The notes under the pieces were generated by a model. The model ran no database searches. It worked only from the letters and a program-made list of their open reading frames with translations, and was not told the DNA's origin. The position numbers were made by a program, and so were the translations under genes. This document shows positions 17,471-27,835 of a DNA stretch of 64,000 nt, in pieces; position 1 is the stretch's first letter, and each line of letters begins with the position of its first letter. Location of the stretch: NCBI RefSeq assembly GCF_002104765.1, contig NZ_NCXM01000005.1:1-64000 (forward strand), in the 5' to 3' direction. Origin of the DNA: Mycolicibacterium vulneris (GTDB lineage Bacteria; Actinomycetota; Actinomycetes; Mycobacteriales; Mycobacteriaceae).

Positions 17471-17974
17471 CTAGCGCGGCACCTCGAAGTCGATCAGCGT
17501 CGCCACCCCGAGCTCCAGTTGCTTCCACGCGCACGGCACGGTGAGCACCGCGATGGCCGACGTAGGAAACTTGACCGAAATCCGTTCGGCGGCAGAGGTA
17601 TTCGCATCCCCGGCACCGCCGAGCCCCAGCGCGAGAGTCGACATCGTCGGCTCATGCCCGATGACGAGCAGCGCGCTGACGCCGTCGTCCACCGTGTTGA
17701 TCTCGTCGATCACCGTGCCCGGGGTGCTGGCGTAGAGGCGCTCGCTGTATCGCACCGGCGCATCGATGCGGGTGTTCAGCAGCGTCTCGCGGGTGCGCGT
17801 CGCCGTGGAGCACAGCACCGCATCGATGGTGGGCGCGTTGGCGCGCAACCAGTCGCCGGCGAGCCCGGCCTGCTCGATGCCGCGGGGCGCCAACGGCCGA
17901 TCATGGTCGGCGACACCGGGCGGGTAGTCGGACTTCGCGTGCCGCATCAACAGCAGGGTGCGCTGGTCAGTCAC
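17471..17974 (-). CDS. SixA-type histidine phosphatase (Rv1276c-like)
   Basis: A 167-residue member of the histidine phosphatase superfamily, short SixA-like branch. The catalytic RHA motif holds H12 (LLLMRHAKSD), a basic STATRTRET segment follows, and the second catalytic histidine is in VIGHEP. Such enzymes form a phosphohistidine intermediate. Substrates range from phosphohistidine proteins to small phosphate esters and cannot be told from sequence. The start is GTG 17974, with no clear ribosome site. It is convergent with lprC. Confidence 0.88.
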   Translation of the reverse strand: MTDQRTLLLMRHAKSDYPPGVADHDRPLAPRGIEQAGLAGDWLRANAPTIDAVLCSTATRTRETLLNTRIDAPVRYSERLYASTPGTVIDEINTVDDGVSALLVIGHEPTMSTLALGLGGAGDANTSAAERISVKFPTSAIAVLTVPCAWKQLELGVATLIDFEVPR

Positions 17975-18275
17975 GAGAAACCAGGTTAATCAAAGCAGCC
18001 GCGAGTCGTCATCGCCATCGCCGCCGAGCAATTTTTCCGGGTGGTAGAAGGTGTTGGTCGGCAGACGATGTGGCCGAGCTCGGGTGTATCGGTAGGCGTA
18101 GCGAGTGCGGATGGTCGGCCGACAGCCAGCACAGTTTCGGCGACGCTGGCCAGAACCAACCTAATGGGACGAATCCTAAATCCTCTGCAAATTTGTCCCG
18201 GGCGTTGTAGAACTTGGAATAGCAGTCCCCCGCTCGAGGCACGCGCTGCCATTGCCGAAGCCAGAAGGCGTTACA
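17975..18275. other. Intergenic region, no supported gene
   Basis: About 300 bp of lower-GC sequence between the histidine phosphatase and the secreted protein. A minus-strand reading (18009-18242) has protein-like composition at its start (YSKFYNARDKF), but I recognise no family and see no ribosome site. It may hold the two divergent promoters and decayed coding sequence. Confidence 0.4.
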
Positions 18276-18854
18276 GTGAAAGAGTCGTTGCGCACGGGAA
18301 TTAGATTACTTGTGGCACTGGGGGTTGCCTTGTGGGTAATCCTCAATTCGCCGGTGGCCCGGGCTGGGCCGGGCGGCAACCTTCCAGGCCCCGGCGTGTG
18401 CGACTATCCCGGTGTTGGCGGAAGTACTTTCGAGGCAGGGGCCACGACGTACTACTGTGATTTTCCTGTCGAAGAGAACAGCACGCACTGGCACTGCGAA
18501 TATGGCGGATGGAACCTGGGTGGTCCCGGTGGCAATGCCCCCATCGGTGGAAATTTTATGGGTTTTGGGTTGACGATTCCTGCAGGCGATTTCGGGGGTG
18601 CCTCGGGTAGCTGTTCATGGCGGTGGCCGGATAACACCATCGGCCCTGCACCGAATCCACCGGGCGCGTGGAAGAACTACTTGGTGCCCAAGCCGCCACC
18701 GCCCGAACATCGGGCACCCCCGGCTCCATCGGCTGAGCCAGAGGCCGGACCACCACCAGTAATGAACCCGAATCCCGGCGATGAGCCACAGACACCGGCC
18801 TACACTAACCCGGCGTTTCCGAATCCCGGCAGGCCTCAGAACCCGCCAAGTTAG
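18276..18854 (+). CDS. Secreted protein with Pro-rich tail
   Basis: A 192-residue exported protein of unknown function. The GTG at 18276 follows AGAAGG at eight bases. A signal peptide (about 1-30) ends in PVARA-GPGG. The mature domain is Gly-rich with four or five cysteines and a motif THWHCEYGG seen in small mycobacterial secreted proteins. The last ~60 residues are Pro/Ala-rich and look disordered. The gene and both flanks have visibly lower GC than neighbouring genes and no counterpart between Rv1276c and Rv1277 in M. tuberculosis, which suggests acquisition. Confidence 0.75.
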   Translation: MKESLRTGIRLLVALGVALWVILNSPVARAGPGGNLPGPGVCDYPGVGGSTFEAGATTYYCDFPVEENSTHWHCEYGGWNLGGPGGNAPIGGNFMGFGLTIPAGDFGGASGSCSWRWPDNTIGPAPNPPGAWKNYLVPKPPPPEHRAPPAPSAEPEAGPPPVMNPNPGDEPQTPAYTNPAFPNPGRPQNPPS

Positions 18855-19024
18855 CTTGTCGCAGCCACGGCACCCTCAAGCTCGTTGGGTTTCGTGAGAC
18901 TGGATCGGAAGTGTTGTTTGCCAATGTGGTCCGAGTCGGGGCCGCGAATGTTGAGCTTGGCTGACTGCCGCGGCTTGTACACGCCTTCAAACAGATTCAC
19001 ACTCGCGCAACTCATTTGAAGCAT
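18851..19024 (-). pseudogene. Possible remnant of a coding sequence
   Basis: A 57-codon minus-strand frame whose last ~50 residues have natural protein composition (for example FEGVYKPRQSAKLNI and LTKPNELEGAVAAT). Its stop overlaps the stop of the convergent secreted-protein gene, as real convergent pairs here do. I recognise no family and see no ribosome site, so it may be the 3' end of a decayed gene. The rest of the 360-bp gap (19025-19214) shows nothing I can call. Confidence 0.25.
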
Positions 19025-19214
19025 GGGACGCGAGCAGTTCCTGAATGGTGCCTTGAGCCGGTGTGGCCGGATTCGCGCGCTGATCGGGAGCCGGCCTACA
19101 TCGCCCAGATTTCTCACACCGAGACCTGCCGACCCAGGTCCCGCGTGTTGTCGGTGCACGGACCTAAACTCGCGTTGCCCAGGTAAACACGCACTTCGAA
19201 AGGGGGTCGCCGGC

Positions 19215-20366
19215 ATGCGATTCCTGCACACCGCCGACTGGCAGCTGGGCATGACCCGGCACTTCCTCGCCGGTGACGCGCAGCCGCGCTATTCGGCGGC
19301 CCGCCGCGACGTGGTTTCTGGTCTGGGCGCGCTGGCGGCTGAAGTCGGCGCCGAGTTCGTCGTCGTGTCGGGCGACGTCTTCGAACACAACCAGCTTCCG
19401 CCCAAAGTTGTCGGGCAGTCCCTGGAAGCCATGCGCGCCATCGGAATTCCGGTGTACCTGCTGCCGGGCAACCACGACCCCCTGGACGCCTCGTCGGTGT
19501 ACACCAGCGCGCTGTTCACCGCCGAACGTCCCGACAACGTCGTGGTGCTCGATCAGGCCGGCGTGCATCAGGTCCGTCCCGGGCTGGAGATCGTCGCCGC
19601 CCCGTGGCGGTCGAAGGTGCCGATCACCGACCTGGTCGCCGACGTCCTCGACGACCTGCCCGCGGCGGAGGGCACGCGGATCCTCGTCGCGCACGGCGGC
19701 GTCGACGTGCTGGATCCCGATCGGGACAAGCCCTCGCTGATCCGGCTCGCCACGGTTGACGAGGCGCTGACCCGCGGCGCGGTGCACTATGTGGCGCTGG
19801 GGGATAAGCACTCGCTCACCCAGGTCGGCGGCAGCGGACGGGTGTGGTACTCCGGCTCCCCGGAAGTCACCAACTTCGACGACGTCGAATCCGACCCCGG
19901 CCATGTCCTGATCGTCGACATCGACGAGGCCGACCCGCGGCGCGCCGTCGCTGTGACGCCGCGGCACCTCGGCAGCTGGCGGTTCGTCACGATGCACCGG
20001 CAGGTCGACACCAGCCGCGAGATCGCCGATCTGGACATGAACCTGGACCTGATGACCGAGAAGGACCGAACCGTGGTGCGCCTGGCGCTGACCGGGTCGC
20101 TGACGGTCACCGGCCGCGCCGCGCTGGACGCCTGCCTCGATAAATACGCACGGTTGTTCGCCTGGCTGGGCCTGTGGGAACGTCACACCGATCTGGCGGT
20201 GGTCCCGGCCGACGGCGAATTCAGCGACCTGGGCATCGGAGGTTTCGCTGCCGCGGCGGTCGAAGAATTGGTGGCGACGGCGCGCGAGGAGGACTGCGCG
20301 ACCGCGGTCGACGCGCAGGCGGCGCTGGCGCTACTGCTGCGCCTCACCGACCGGGGCGCGGCGTGA
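19215..20366 (+). CDS. SbcD/Mre11-like DNA exonuclease subunit (Rv1277-like)
   Basis: A 383-residue calcineurin-like metallophosphoesterase. The five metal-site motifs of the Mre11 family can be read: HTADWQLG (D and H), SGDVFEHN (GD), PGNHDPL (GNHD), VAHGGVD (H) and ALGDKHS (GxxH). It is expected to be the nuclease of an SbcCD-like complex acting on DNA ends. ATG 19215 matches the family start (MRFLHTADWQ) and follows AAAGGGGG. Its stop overlaps the GTG of the ATPase partner by four bases. Confidence 0.92.
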   Translation: MRFLHTADWQLGMTRHFLAGDAQPRYSAARRDVVSGLGALAAEVGAEFVVVSGDVFEHNQLPPKVVGQSLEAMRAIGIPVYLLPGNHDPLDASSVYTSALFTAERPDNVVVLDQAGVHQVRPGLEIVAAPWRSKVPITDLVADVLDDLPAAEGTRILVAHGGVDVLDPDRDKPSLIRLATVDEALTRGAVHYVALGDKHSLTQVGGSGRVWYSGSPEVTNFDDVESDPGHVLIVDIDEADPRRAVAVTPRHLGSWRFVTMHRQVDTSREIADLDMNLDLMTEKDRTVVRLALTGSLTVTGRAALDACLDKYARLFAWLGLWERHTDLAVVPADGEFSDLGIGGFAAAAVEELVATAREEDCATAVDAQAALALLLRLTDRGAA

Positions 20367-22984
20367 AGCTGCACCGGCTGATCCTGACGAACTACCGCGG
20401 CATATCGCACCGCGAAATCGACTTCCCCGACCACGGCGTCGTCGTGGTGTGCGGCGCCAACGAGATCGGCAAGTCGTCGATGATCGAGGCCCTGGACCTG
20501 CTACTGGAAGCGCGGGACCGCTCGACCAAGAAGGAAGTCAAGCAGGTCAAACCCACCCACAGCGATGTGGGCTCCGAGGTGTCCGCCGAAATTAGTTGCG
20601 GCCCTTATCGTTTCGTCTATCGCAAGCGGTTTCACAAGAAGTGCGAGACGGAGCTGACCGTGGTCCGGCCGTACCGCGAACAGCTGACCGGCGACGAGGC
20701 CCACGAGCGGGTCCGGGCGATGCTGGCCGAGACGGTGGACAGCGACCTGTGGCACGCCCAGCGGGTGCTGCAGTCCGCGTCGACCGCCGCGGTGGATCTG
20801 TCCGGGTGCGACGCGCTCTCGCGCGCGCTTGATGTGGCCGCCGGTGACAGCGGGGGGCTGTGCGGCACCGAGCCCTTGCTCATCGAGCGCATCGACGCCG
20901 AATACGGGCGTTACTTCACCCCGACCGGACGTCCGACGGGCGAGTGGGCCGCCGCGATCGCCCGGCTGGCGGACGCCGAGGCCGCGGTCGCCGAGTGCGC
21001 CGCGGCGGTCGCCGAGGTCGACGACCGGGTGGCCCGTCATGCCGTGTTGACCCAGCAGGTGGCCGACTTCTCCCAGCGCCGCATCGCCGCTGGGCCGCGG
21101 GTCACCGCCGCGCAGGAGGCCGCCGACAAGATCGCGGCGCTGACCGCGCAGCGACGTGAGGCCCAGCTGGTCGCGGAGGCCGCTGCCGCCACCGCCGCCG
21201 CGGCTAACGGCGTCTACACCGCACGCCGGCAATTGCTCACCGAAATCGACAGCCGCGCGCGCGCCGTCGCCGAAACGCAAACGCAGGCCCAAGAAGCCGC
21301 GGCCGCCCAGGCGGCGGCGCATGCGGAGGCCGAGGCGGCTGACGCCGCGCTGCAGCAGACCACCGAGGCCCTTGCCGAGCTGCAACGCCGGACCGAATCC
21401 GCGCGGGATACGGTCGACCAACTCGCCGACCGTGAAGAGGCCGACCGGTTGACCGCCCGGCTGGCCAAGATCGATGCCATCGAGCGGGATCGCGAACGGA
21501 TCGGCGTTGAGCTCGACACCATCGCCGTCTCCGAGGCGGTGCTGCGACGCATCGAGGACGCGGCGGCCGCCGTCGATCGCACCGGTGACCAGTTGGCGCT
21601 GACGTCGGCGGCGATCGAATTCACCGCCGCCGCAGACATTCAGATGGTCGTGGGCGGTGAGCAGATCTCCCTGTCGGCCGGACAGAGCTGGTCGACCACC
21701 GCCGCCGGACCCACCGCGGTGGAGGTCGCCGGTGTCTTGACCGCCCGGGTCACCCCGGGCGCGACCACGTTGGACATTCACGCCAAACACGCTGCGGCGC
21801 AAGAGGAGATGGCAGCAGCGCTGGTGACCGGCGAGGTGAGCGACCTCGCCGCGGCACGGTCCGCCGACCAGCGTCGCCGCGAGTTGCACGGCACCCGCGA
21901 CCAGCTCACCGCAACTCTGGCCGGCCTGTGCGGTGACGAACAGGCCGACGAGCTGCGGTCGCGGCTGGCGCAATTGCGCGCCGCACATCCCGCTGGGGCC
22001 GAACTCGTCCTCAGCGATATCGGGGTCGCCCGCGCCGAACTCACTGCGGTCCTTCAGGCTCGCGCGGCCGCATCGAGCGAATGCGAGACACGCCGCCAGG
22101 CCGCCACCAACGCCGCCGCCGCGCTCGCCGAGTTGTCCACGCGGGCAACGGTTCTGCAGAATACCCTGGAGGCTCAGCGCGCCGAGCTGGACGCCGCGGC
22201 GGGCCGGCTGGCCGCCGAACGCGCGTCGGCAGGCGATGACGAACTCGCGGCCGCCGCGGCCACGGCCCTGGGCGCGGCGCAGGCCGCGCAAGAGCGGGCC
22301 GCCGAACTCACCGACGCGCTGGCCGCGGCCGCACCCGATGCGGTCGAGACCGAATTGGCCGATGCCACAAAGGAAGCCGACTGGCTGCGCGAGCGCTACG
22401 AGGAAGCCGCCCGCGCGTTGCGTGAGATCACGATCGAACTCTCGGTGTTCGGCAGTGAGGGACGACAAGGCAAGCTCGATGCCGCGGAAACCGAACGCGA
22501 GCACGCCGCCAGCGGACACAGCCAGGTGGGCGCCCGCGCCCGCGCCGCGCAACTGTTGCGGTCGGTCATGACGCGCCACCGGGACACCACCCGGCGGCGC
22601 TACGTCGAGCCCTATCGTTCGGAGCTGCAGCGGCTCGGCCGCCCGGTCTTCGGCCCGAGTTTCGAGGTCGACATCGACAGCGACCTGTGCATCCGTAGCC
22701 GCACGCTGAACGGCATCACCGTGCCCTACGAATCCCTATCGGGCGGCGCCAAGGAGCAACTCGGCATCCTGGCGCGGCTGGCCGGCGCGGCCCTGGTCGC
22801 CAAGGAGGACGCCGTCCCGGTGGTAGTCGACGACGCGCTCGGTTTCACCGACCCGGACCGGTTGACCAAGATGGGGGAGTTGTTCGACACCGTGGGAACC
22901 CACGGGCAGGTGATCGTCCTCACCTGTAGCCCCGACCGCTACGACGGTGTCAAGGGCGCCCATCGCATCGATCTCAGCGCTTAG
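20363..22984 (+). CDS. SbcC/Rad50-like SMC ATPase (Rv1278-like)
   Basis: An 873-residue SMC-type ATPase. The N-terminal Walker A reads GANEIGKSS (about 29-37). A long Ala/Glu-rich coiled-coil core spans about 190-730. The C-terminal half of the ATPase has signature SGGAKEQL and Walker B VPVVVDDAL. No CxxC zinc hook is obvious at the middle of the coil. The GTG start overlaps the upstream nuclease stop (GTGA), so the two subunits are made together. Role inferred: ATP-driven DNA end processing or repair with the preceding protein. Confidence 0.92.
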   Translation: MKLHRLILTNYRGISHREIDFPDHGVVVVCGANEIGKSSMIEALDLLLEARDRSTKKEVKQVKPTHSDVGSEVSAEISCGPYRFVYRKRFHKKCETELTVVRPYREQLTGDEAHERVRAMLAETVDSDLWHAQRVLQSASTAAVDLSGCDALSRALDVAAGDSGGLCGTEPLLIERIDAEYGRYFTPTGRPTGEWAAAIARLADAEAAVAECAAAVAEVDDRVARHAVLTQQVADFSQRRIAAGPRVTAAQEAADKIAALTAQRREAQLVAEAAAATAAAANGVYTARRQLLTEIDSRARAVAETQTQAQEAAAAQAAAHAEAEAADAALQQTTEALAELQRRTESARDTVDQLADREEADRLTARLAKIDAIERDRERIGVELDTIAVSEAVLRRIEDAAAAVDRTGDQLALTSAAIEFTAAADIQMVVGGEQISLSAGQSWSTTAAGPTAVEVAGVLTARVTPGATTLDIHAKHAAAQEEMAAALVTGEVSDLAAARSADQRRRELHGTRDQLTATLAGLCGDEQADELRSRLAQLRAAHPAGAELVLSDIGVARAELTAVLQARAAASSECETRRQAATNAAAALAELSTRATVLQNTLEAQRAELDAAAGRLAAERASAGDDELAAAAATALGAAQAAQERAAELTDALAAAAPDAVETELADATKEADWLRERYEEAARALREITIELSVFGSEGRQGKLDAAETEREHAASGHSQVGARARAAQLLRSVMTRHRDTTRRRYVEPYRSELQRLGRPVFGPSFEVDIDSDLCIRSRTLNGITVPYESLSGGAKEQLGILARLAGAALVAKEDAVPVVVDDALGFTDPDRLTKMGELFDTVGTHGQVIVLTCSPDRYDGVKGAHRIDLSA

Positions 22985-23081
22985 CTCTGGCGGCTGACCT
23001 CCGCCGATATCGCTGATCAAAGCGATTCATCGCCGCACCGGCGCCTCGCCTGCAGAATGGGATCATGGGGGGCACGCCAGA

Positions 23082-24326
23082 ATGACGATGAACGCGAAGC
23101 GCAGCCGGATGCAGGAGAAGCTGGCGGAACTGCCCGGCGTGCGGCTCGTCCGCCGGCCGATCTCACCGCACAACGCCGAAGAGTTCGATCTGTACTACGT
23201 GCGCGCGGGCCGCAAGTCCGCTCATCCGCTGGTCATCATCCCGGGCGGCCCGGGAGTGGCGTCGGTGCAGATGTACAAGGGGCTGCGGCGGCGCGCGGCC
23301 GCGGCGGGCCTCGACGTCATCATGATCGAGCACCGCGGGGTGGGGATGTCGCGCCACGACGATTCGGGTGCCGATCTGCCCCCGCAGTCGCTGACCGTGA
23401 ACCAGGTGGTCGACGATGTGGCGGCGGTGCTCGATGACGTGCAAGCGGAGTCGGCCGTCATCTACGGCGCCTCGTACGGCACCTACATCGCGGCCGGCGT
23501 AGGGGTACGCCACCCGCACCGGGTGCGCGGCATGGTGCTCGATTCACCGCTGCTGTCGCGGCACGACATCGTCATCGTGCGCCGCGCGATCCGCCGGCTG
23601 CTGCTGAAGGGCGACAGCACCGAAACCGCCTCGGTGGCACCAAAAATGCGCGAACTCGTCGACGCCGGCGTGATGAACGCGACGGCAACACAGGTCGTCG
23701 CGACGATCTACGGCTATGGCGGCACCGACCTGCTCGAGCGGCAACTCGATCTGTTGCTCGATGGCCGAAAACTACTGTGGTGGGCACTATCCCGGTTCAC
23801 CACCCTCAGTAACCTGCCGTTTCGGTACGAAGAAGATCTGGTGAGCCGCATCGCGTTCCGTGAACTGGACTATGCGGCCGAACCCGACGGCCTACCGCTC
23901 GATCCCGCGGTCGCCGAAAGGAGAGCCCGTACGCAGCGAGTGACTTTCGAAGACGAGCCCTATGACCTGACGGCCGAAATGCCGAAATTCGACTGGCCCA
24001 CCGCGGTGGTTTCCGGAGGTCGTGACCTGATCACCCCGCCGGCCGTCGCGCAACGCGTGGCGTCGCTGCTGCCGAATGCGGTGCTGTTGAGTTTGCCGAA
24101 CATGGCGCACAGCGCGCTGGATTTCCGTGAGCCGGTCGCGCTCGCCAGTGCCGACGCGGTCCGGCGCGGCGACCTGAATGGGCTTGTCGCACAGGCGCCG
24201 GCGCTGGACGCGCTCCCGCCGCGCCCGGAGGTGCGGCTGCTGTGGAAGGCGCTCGGGGCGGCGGCCGTCGCCGAGGGCGCCCTACCGATCCCGAATCGGC
24301 TACGACGGCGGCTCAACTCCGCGTAA
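23082..24326 (+). CDS. Alpha/beta hydrolase, prolyl-aminopeptidase-like
   Basis: A 414-residue cytosolic alpha/beta hydrolase. GGPG at 55-58 is the oxyanion motif of proline iminopeptidases. The nucleophile elbow is GASYG with S131, the acid lies in GGRDLITPP and the histidine in NMAHSALD. Members release N-terminal proline or other residues, but many act on other esters or amides. In M. tuberculosis this slot before opp holds the GMC oxidoreductase Rv1279, so the gene replaces it here. The last 14 bp overlap the end of oppA on the other strand. Peptidase activity next to a peptide importer would fit but is inferred. Confidence 0.85.
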   Translation: MTMNAKRSRMQEKLAELPGVRLVRRPISPHNAEEFDLYYVRAGRKSAHPLVIIPGGPGVASVQMYKGLRRRAAAAGLDVIMIEHRGVGMSRHDDSGADLPPQSLTVNQVVDDVAAVLDDVQAESAVIYGASYGTYIAAGVGVRHPHRVRGMVLDSPLLSRHDIVIVRRAIRRLLLKGDSTETASVAPKMRELVDAGVMNATATQVVATIYGYGGTDLLERQLDLLLDGRKLLWWALSRFTTLSNLPFRYEEDLVSRIAFRELDYAAEPDGLPLDPAVAERRARTQRVTFEDEPYDLTAEMPKFDWPTAVVSGGRDLITPPAVAQRVASLLPNAVLLSLPNMAHSALDFREPVALASADAVRRGDLNGLVAQAPALDALPPRPEVRLLWKALGAAAVAEGALPIPNRLRRRLNSA

Positions 24327-26007
24327 ACCCGATGGCGGTGTAGTCGAGGTCGGCGAGACCGGCCGCGCCGAAGTTGGCCAGCTTGCTGCGCACCGCGACA
24401 TCGCCGGGCGACTGGGTCAGCGGAAGGCTGAATCCCTCCGCCCAGATCATCTTGTCGAGATCGTTGGCCAACGCCCGCGCCTTGGCCGGATCGAGTTCTT
24501 CCAGCGTGCCTTCGATGGCGGCGTCTATCTGCTCGCTGCCGATCTTGCCGAAATTGCTCTCCCCGTCGGATTTGTAGATCTGGGTCAGCGCCGACAGTGG
24601 GAAAGCGTCCCCGAGCCAACCGAATTGAGCCATATCGAAAGCGCCGACGTTGATGTAGTTGGTGAAGAAGCCGCTGCCCGACCGGGAGACGAGCTCGAGC
24701 TTGACGCCGATCTGGGCGAGGCTGTGCTGGGCGATCTGGGCGAACTGCCGGCTGCCCTGGGCGTCGTAGAACAAGTCGCGGATGACCAGCGGCCGGCCGT
24801 CCTTCTCTCGGAACTGCCCGGCCCGCTTCCAGCCCAGCGCGTCGAGCTCTCGGTCGGCCGCGGCCGGGTCGTAGGGCACGACCGCGCTGTTGTCCTGATA
24901 GCCCTGCTGCCCGGCGACATAGATGTGGTTGCCCAGTGCGACAGGGTCACTGGTCAGGCCGTACTGGACGACCTTGGCGATGGTCTGCCGATCGATCCCC
25001 TTGGCCACCGCGACACGCAGCGCCTTATCGGCCAGGATCGAGCCCGGGGCGCCGTTGAACGTGAAGTGCGACCAGGCCGGGGCGGGCGCGCGCCGGATCG
25101 AGATGCCCTTGGTGCGCTGCGCGATGGTCAGCTGGTCGATCGTGCCGACCCCGGTGGCGTCGATCGTGTTGTTCTGCAAGGCGGGGAGCCGCGCGGCATC
25201 GTCGAGCACCAGGTAGGTGATGCTGTCCAGGCGGGGCCGTGCGCCCCACCATTTCGGGTTGCGGCTCAACACGATCCGCTGGGTGGTCCGATCCAGCGAC
25301 GAGACGACGAACGGGCCGGCCGACGGACCGGGCCCCTCCAGCTGGCCCTTGTTGAACGCCTCCGGGGAGGCCGTCATGCTCTTGGGCAGCAGCATTCCGT
25401 TGCCGGCGAACATGCCGCGCCATTCGGCGTAGGGCTTGGCGAACGTCATGACGGCCTGCCGGTCGTCGACGCCGCGGGTCACCGACGCGACGCGGTCGGC
25501 GCCGCTGGGCCCGGCGATCTCGAAGGTCATGTCGGCGCCGCTCAGGGCGTGGATCTGGCTGGCGATGTCCTCCCAGGTAATCGGCGTGCCGTCGGACCAC
25601 ACCGCCTTGGGGTTGATCGTGTACGTAACCACTTGCGGCGCAGTGCCGGTGAGTTCGATACTGGTGAAGTAGTCGGTGTCGACCGTCGTCGAGCCGTCGG
25701 GCCCGATGACGAACGCCCGCGGCAGGGTGGCCTTCATCATCGCGGAGACGTCGGCCGAGTTGCCGTCGATGTGCAAGATATTGAAGTTCGGCGGAAAGTC
25801 GGTCAGGGCCAGTCGCAGGTCGCCGCCGTCTTGCAGGGTCGCCGGATCGTGTGGGTTGATGTCGCTCGTCGAGCCGATCTGCGCGTTGTGGCCGGCTTCG
25901 GGAATCAGGTTGACGGCCGGTGAGCAGCCCGACAGCGCAAGGACAATCGCGAGGAAGGCCGCCGCGAACCGGGTGCCCGCACCCGCCTTGACCGCCGGCC
26001 TAGACAC
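24313..26007 (-). CDS. oppA: Oligopeptide-binding lipoprotein OppA
   Basis: A 564-residue substrate-binding protein (SBP family 5) of the OppABCD importer. A lipobox LALSGC places the lipidated cysteine at residue 28, so the protein is anchored outside the membrane. It captures oligopeptides and hands them to OppBC. The GTG start overlaps the oppD stop by eight bases, and it is the last gene of oppB-C-D-A. Its 3' end overlaps the convergent hydrolase gene. Confidence 0.95.
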   Translation of the reverse strand: MSRPAVKAGAGTRFAAAFLAIVLALSGCSPAVNLIPEAGHNAQIGSTSDINPHDPATLQDGGDLRLALTDFPPNFNILHIDGNSADVSAMMKATLPRAFVIGPDGSTTVDTDYFTSIELTGTAPQVVTYTINPKAVWSDGTPITWEDIASQIHALSGADMTFEIAGPSGADRVASVTRGVDDRQAVMTFAKPYAEWRGMFAGNGMLLPKSMTASPEAFNKGQLEGPGPSAGPFVVSSLDRTTQRIVLSRNPKWWGARPRLDSITYLVLDDAARLPALQNNTIDATGVGTIDQLTIAQRTKGISIRRAPAPAWSHFTFNGAPGSILADKALRVAVAKGIDRQTIAKVVQYGLTSDPVALGNHIYVAGQQGYQDNSAVVPYDPAAADRELDALGWKRAGQFREKDGRPLVIRDLFYDAQGSRQFAQIAQHSLAQIGVKLELVSRSGSGFFTNYINVGAFDMAQFGWLGDAFPLSALTQIYKSDGESNFGKIGSEQIDAAIEGTLEELDPAKARALANDLDKMIWAEGFSLPLTQSPGDVAVRSKLANFGAAGLADLDYTAIGFTRS

Positions 26008-27835
26008 GCCGGCCCGGATCCGGTTGCGGCACCGCGTTCAGCAGCCGCCGAGTGTATTCGTGCTGCGGGTCGGCGAAGACGCGACGGCTGTCGCCCTGCT
26101 CCACGATCGCGCCGGCATACATCACGACGACGTGGTGCGCGAGGTGCTTGACTACCGAAAGATCGTGGGAGACAAACAGATAGGACAGGCCGAACCGCTC
26201 CTGCAGGTCGAGCAGCAGGTTGATGATCCCGGCCTGGATGGACACGTCGAGCGCGGACACCGGTTCGTCGAGCGCCAGGATCTTCGGTTGCAGAGCGAGC
26301 GCACGCGCTATGCCGATGCGCTGCTTCTGCCCGCCGGAGAACTCGGCGGGGTAACGGACCGCGTCGGCGCGGCGCAGCCCCACGATCTCAAGCAGCTCGG
26401 CGACGCGCGAGTTGGTGCGGCTCTTGTCGAACCCGTTGGCCCGCAGGGGCTCTGCGAGCAGCTCGAACACCGGTAGCCTTGGGTCAAGCGACGCGACCGG
26501 GTCTTGGAACACGACCTGGATGTCGCGCCGCAGCGCCTGCCTGCTCGCGGCGCTCAACGCGGCGACATCGGTGCCCAGCACCTCGATCGAACCCGATTCG
26601 GGCTGGGTGAGTTCCAAGATCTCGTGCAGGGTGGTCGACTTGCCCGAACCCGATTCGCCGACGATGCCCAGGGTGCGGCCCTGCCGCAATTCGAAACTGA
26701 CGCCGTCGACGGCGCGCACCTCACCGGCGCTGCGGCGCAACACGCCCTTTGTCAGCCGGTAGGTCTTGGTCAGGTCGCGCACCCGAACGACCACCGACGT
26801 GTCGGCGGATTCCGCGTGGCGGGCGTCGGTGCTCACCCCGTAGATGTCGGCGGCGCTTCGGCCGTCGACCTGATCGGTGCGGATGCAGGCCGCCCGGTGA
26901 TCGGCGCCGACGGAGAGCAATTCCGGCTCCGCGAGCCGACATTCGTCGATGGCCAGCGGGCAGCGTGGCGCGAAGGGGCACCCGGGATCCAGGCCCGCCA
27001 GCGACGGCGGCGCACCGGGGATCGGCACCAACCGGGTGCCCTGTGCGGCGTCGAGCCGCGGGACAGAGCCCAGCAGCCCGACGGTGTAGGGCATGCGGCG
27101 ATCCCGGTAAAGGTCATGCACGGAAGCGGTTTCGACGACCCGCCCGGCGTACATCACCAGGGCGCGGTCGGCGAACTCGGCCACCACCCCGAGGTCGTGG
27201 GTGATGATGAGCACCCCGGCGCCGGTGATGTCGCGCGCCGTCTTGAGCACCTCGAGGATCTGCGCCTGCACCGTGACATCCAGCGCGGTGGTGGGCTCGT
27301 CGCAGATCAACAGGTCAGGGTCGTTGGCAATGGCGATCGCGATGACCACCCGTTGCCGTTCGCCACCGGACAGCTCATGCGGAAACGCGCGGGCGCGTCG
27401 CTCCGGCTGTGCGATGCCCACCAGCTCGAGCAATTCCACGGCACGCCGGCGTGCGGCCCTCCTGCCCACCCGCGGCTGATGGATCTCGATCGCCTCGGCG
27501 ATCTGGTCGCCGACGGTGTAGACGGGCGTCAGCGCGGACATCGGATCCTGGAACACCATGCCGACCGTCTTGCCGCGGAACCGTGACATCGCGTCGTCGC
27601 CGAGGCCCAGCAGTTCGGTGTCGTGCAACCGCACCGAGCCGCGCACCTGGGCGTACTCGGGCAACAGGCCGATGGCCGCCATCGCCGAAACGGACTTCCC
27701 CGAACCGGATTCACCGACCATGGCGACGACTTCCCCCGGTTCGATGCGGTAGCTGATACCGCGCACCGCGGTCACCGGATCGCCACCCGCCGGGAACGTG
27801 ACCGCCAAATCGGTCACCTCGAGCAGCGGGCTCAT
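26000..27835 (-). CDS. oppD: Oligopeptide transporter ATPase OppD (double ATPase, Fe-S type)
   Basis: A 611-residue protein with two complete ABC ATPase domains, equivalent to OppD plus OppF fused. Walker A motifs are GESGSGKS at 41-48 and 393-400. Signatures are LSGGE and FSGGQ, and both have Walker B and switch histidines. After the first ATPase, cysteines C286, C292, C299 and C317 form the cluster motif which in M. tuberculosis OppD was shown to bind a [4Fe-4S] cluster needed for function. The ATG overlaps the oppC stop (ATGA). It energises peptide uptake through OppBC. Confidence 0.95.
   Translation of the reverse strand: MSPLLEVTDLAVTFPAGGDPVTAVRGISYRIEPGEVVAMVGESGSGKSVSAMAAIGLLPEYAQVRGSVRLHDTELLGLGDDAMSRFRGKTVGMVFQDPMSALTPVYTVGDQIAEAIEIHQPRVGRRAARRRAVELLELVGIAQPERRARAFPHELSGGERQRVVIAIAIANDPDLLICDEPTTALDVTVQAQILEVLKTARDITGAGVLIITHDLGVVAEFADRALVMYAGRVVETASVHDLYRDRRMPYTVGLLGSVPRLDAAQGTRLVPIPGAPPSLAGLDPGCPFAPRCPLAIDECRLAEPELLSVGADHRAACIRTDQVDGRSAADIYGVSTDARHAESADTSVVVRVRDLTKTYRLTKGVLRRSAGEVRAVDGVSFELRQGRTLGIVGESGSGKSTTLHEILELTQPESGSIEVLGTDVAALSAASRQALRRDIQVVFQDPVASLDPRLPVFELLAEPLRANGFDKSRTNSRVAELLEIVGLRRADAVRYPAEFSGGQKQRIGIARALALQPKILALDEPVSALDVSIQAGIINLLLDLQERFGLSYLFVSHDLSVVKHLAHHVVVMYAGAIVEQGDSRRVFADPQHEYTRRLLNAVPQPDPGRRV

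Noticed and set aside
18009..18242. Minus-strand frame with protein-like start (YSKFYNARDKF)
   Set aside because: No family recognised, no ribosome site, tail is low quality; kept only as a hint of decayed sequence.
20501..22579. 692-codon minus-strand frame opposite the SbcC-like gene
   Set aside because: Gly/Arg-rich shadow of an Ala/Glu-rich coiled coil.
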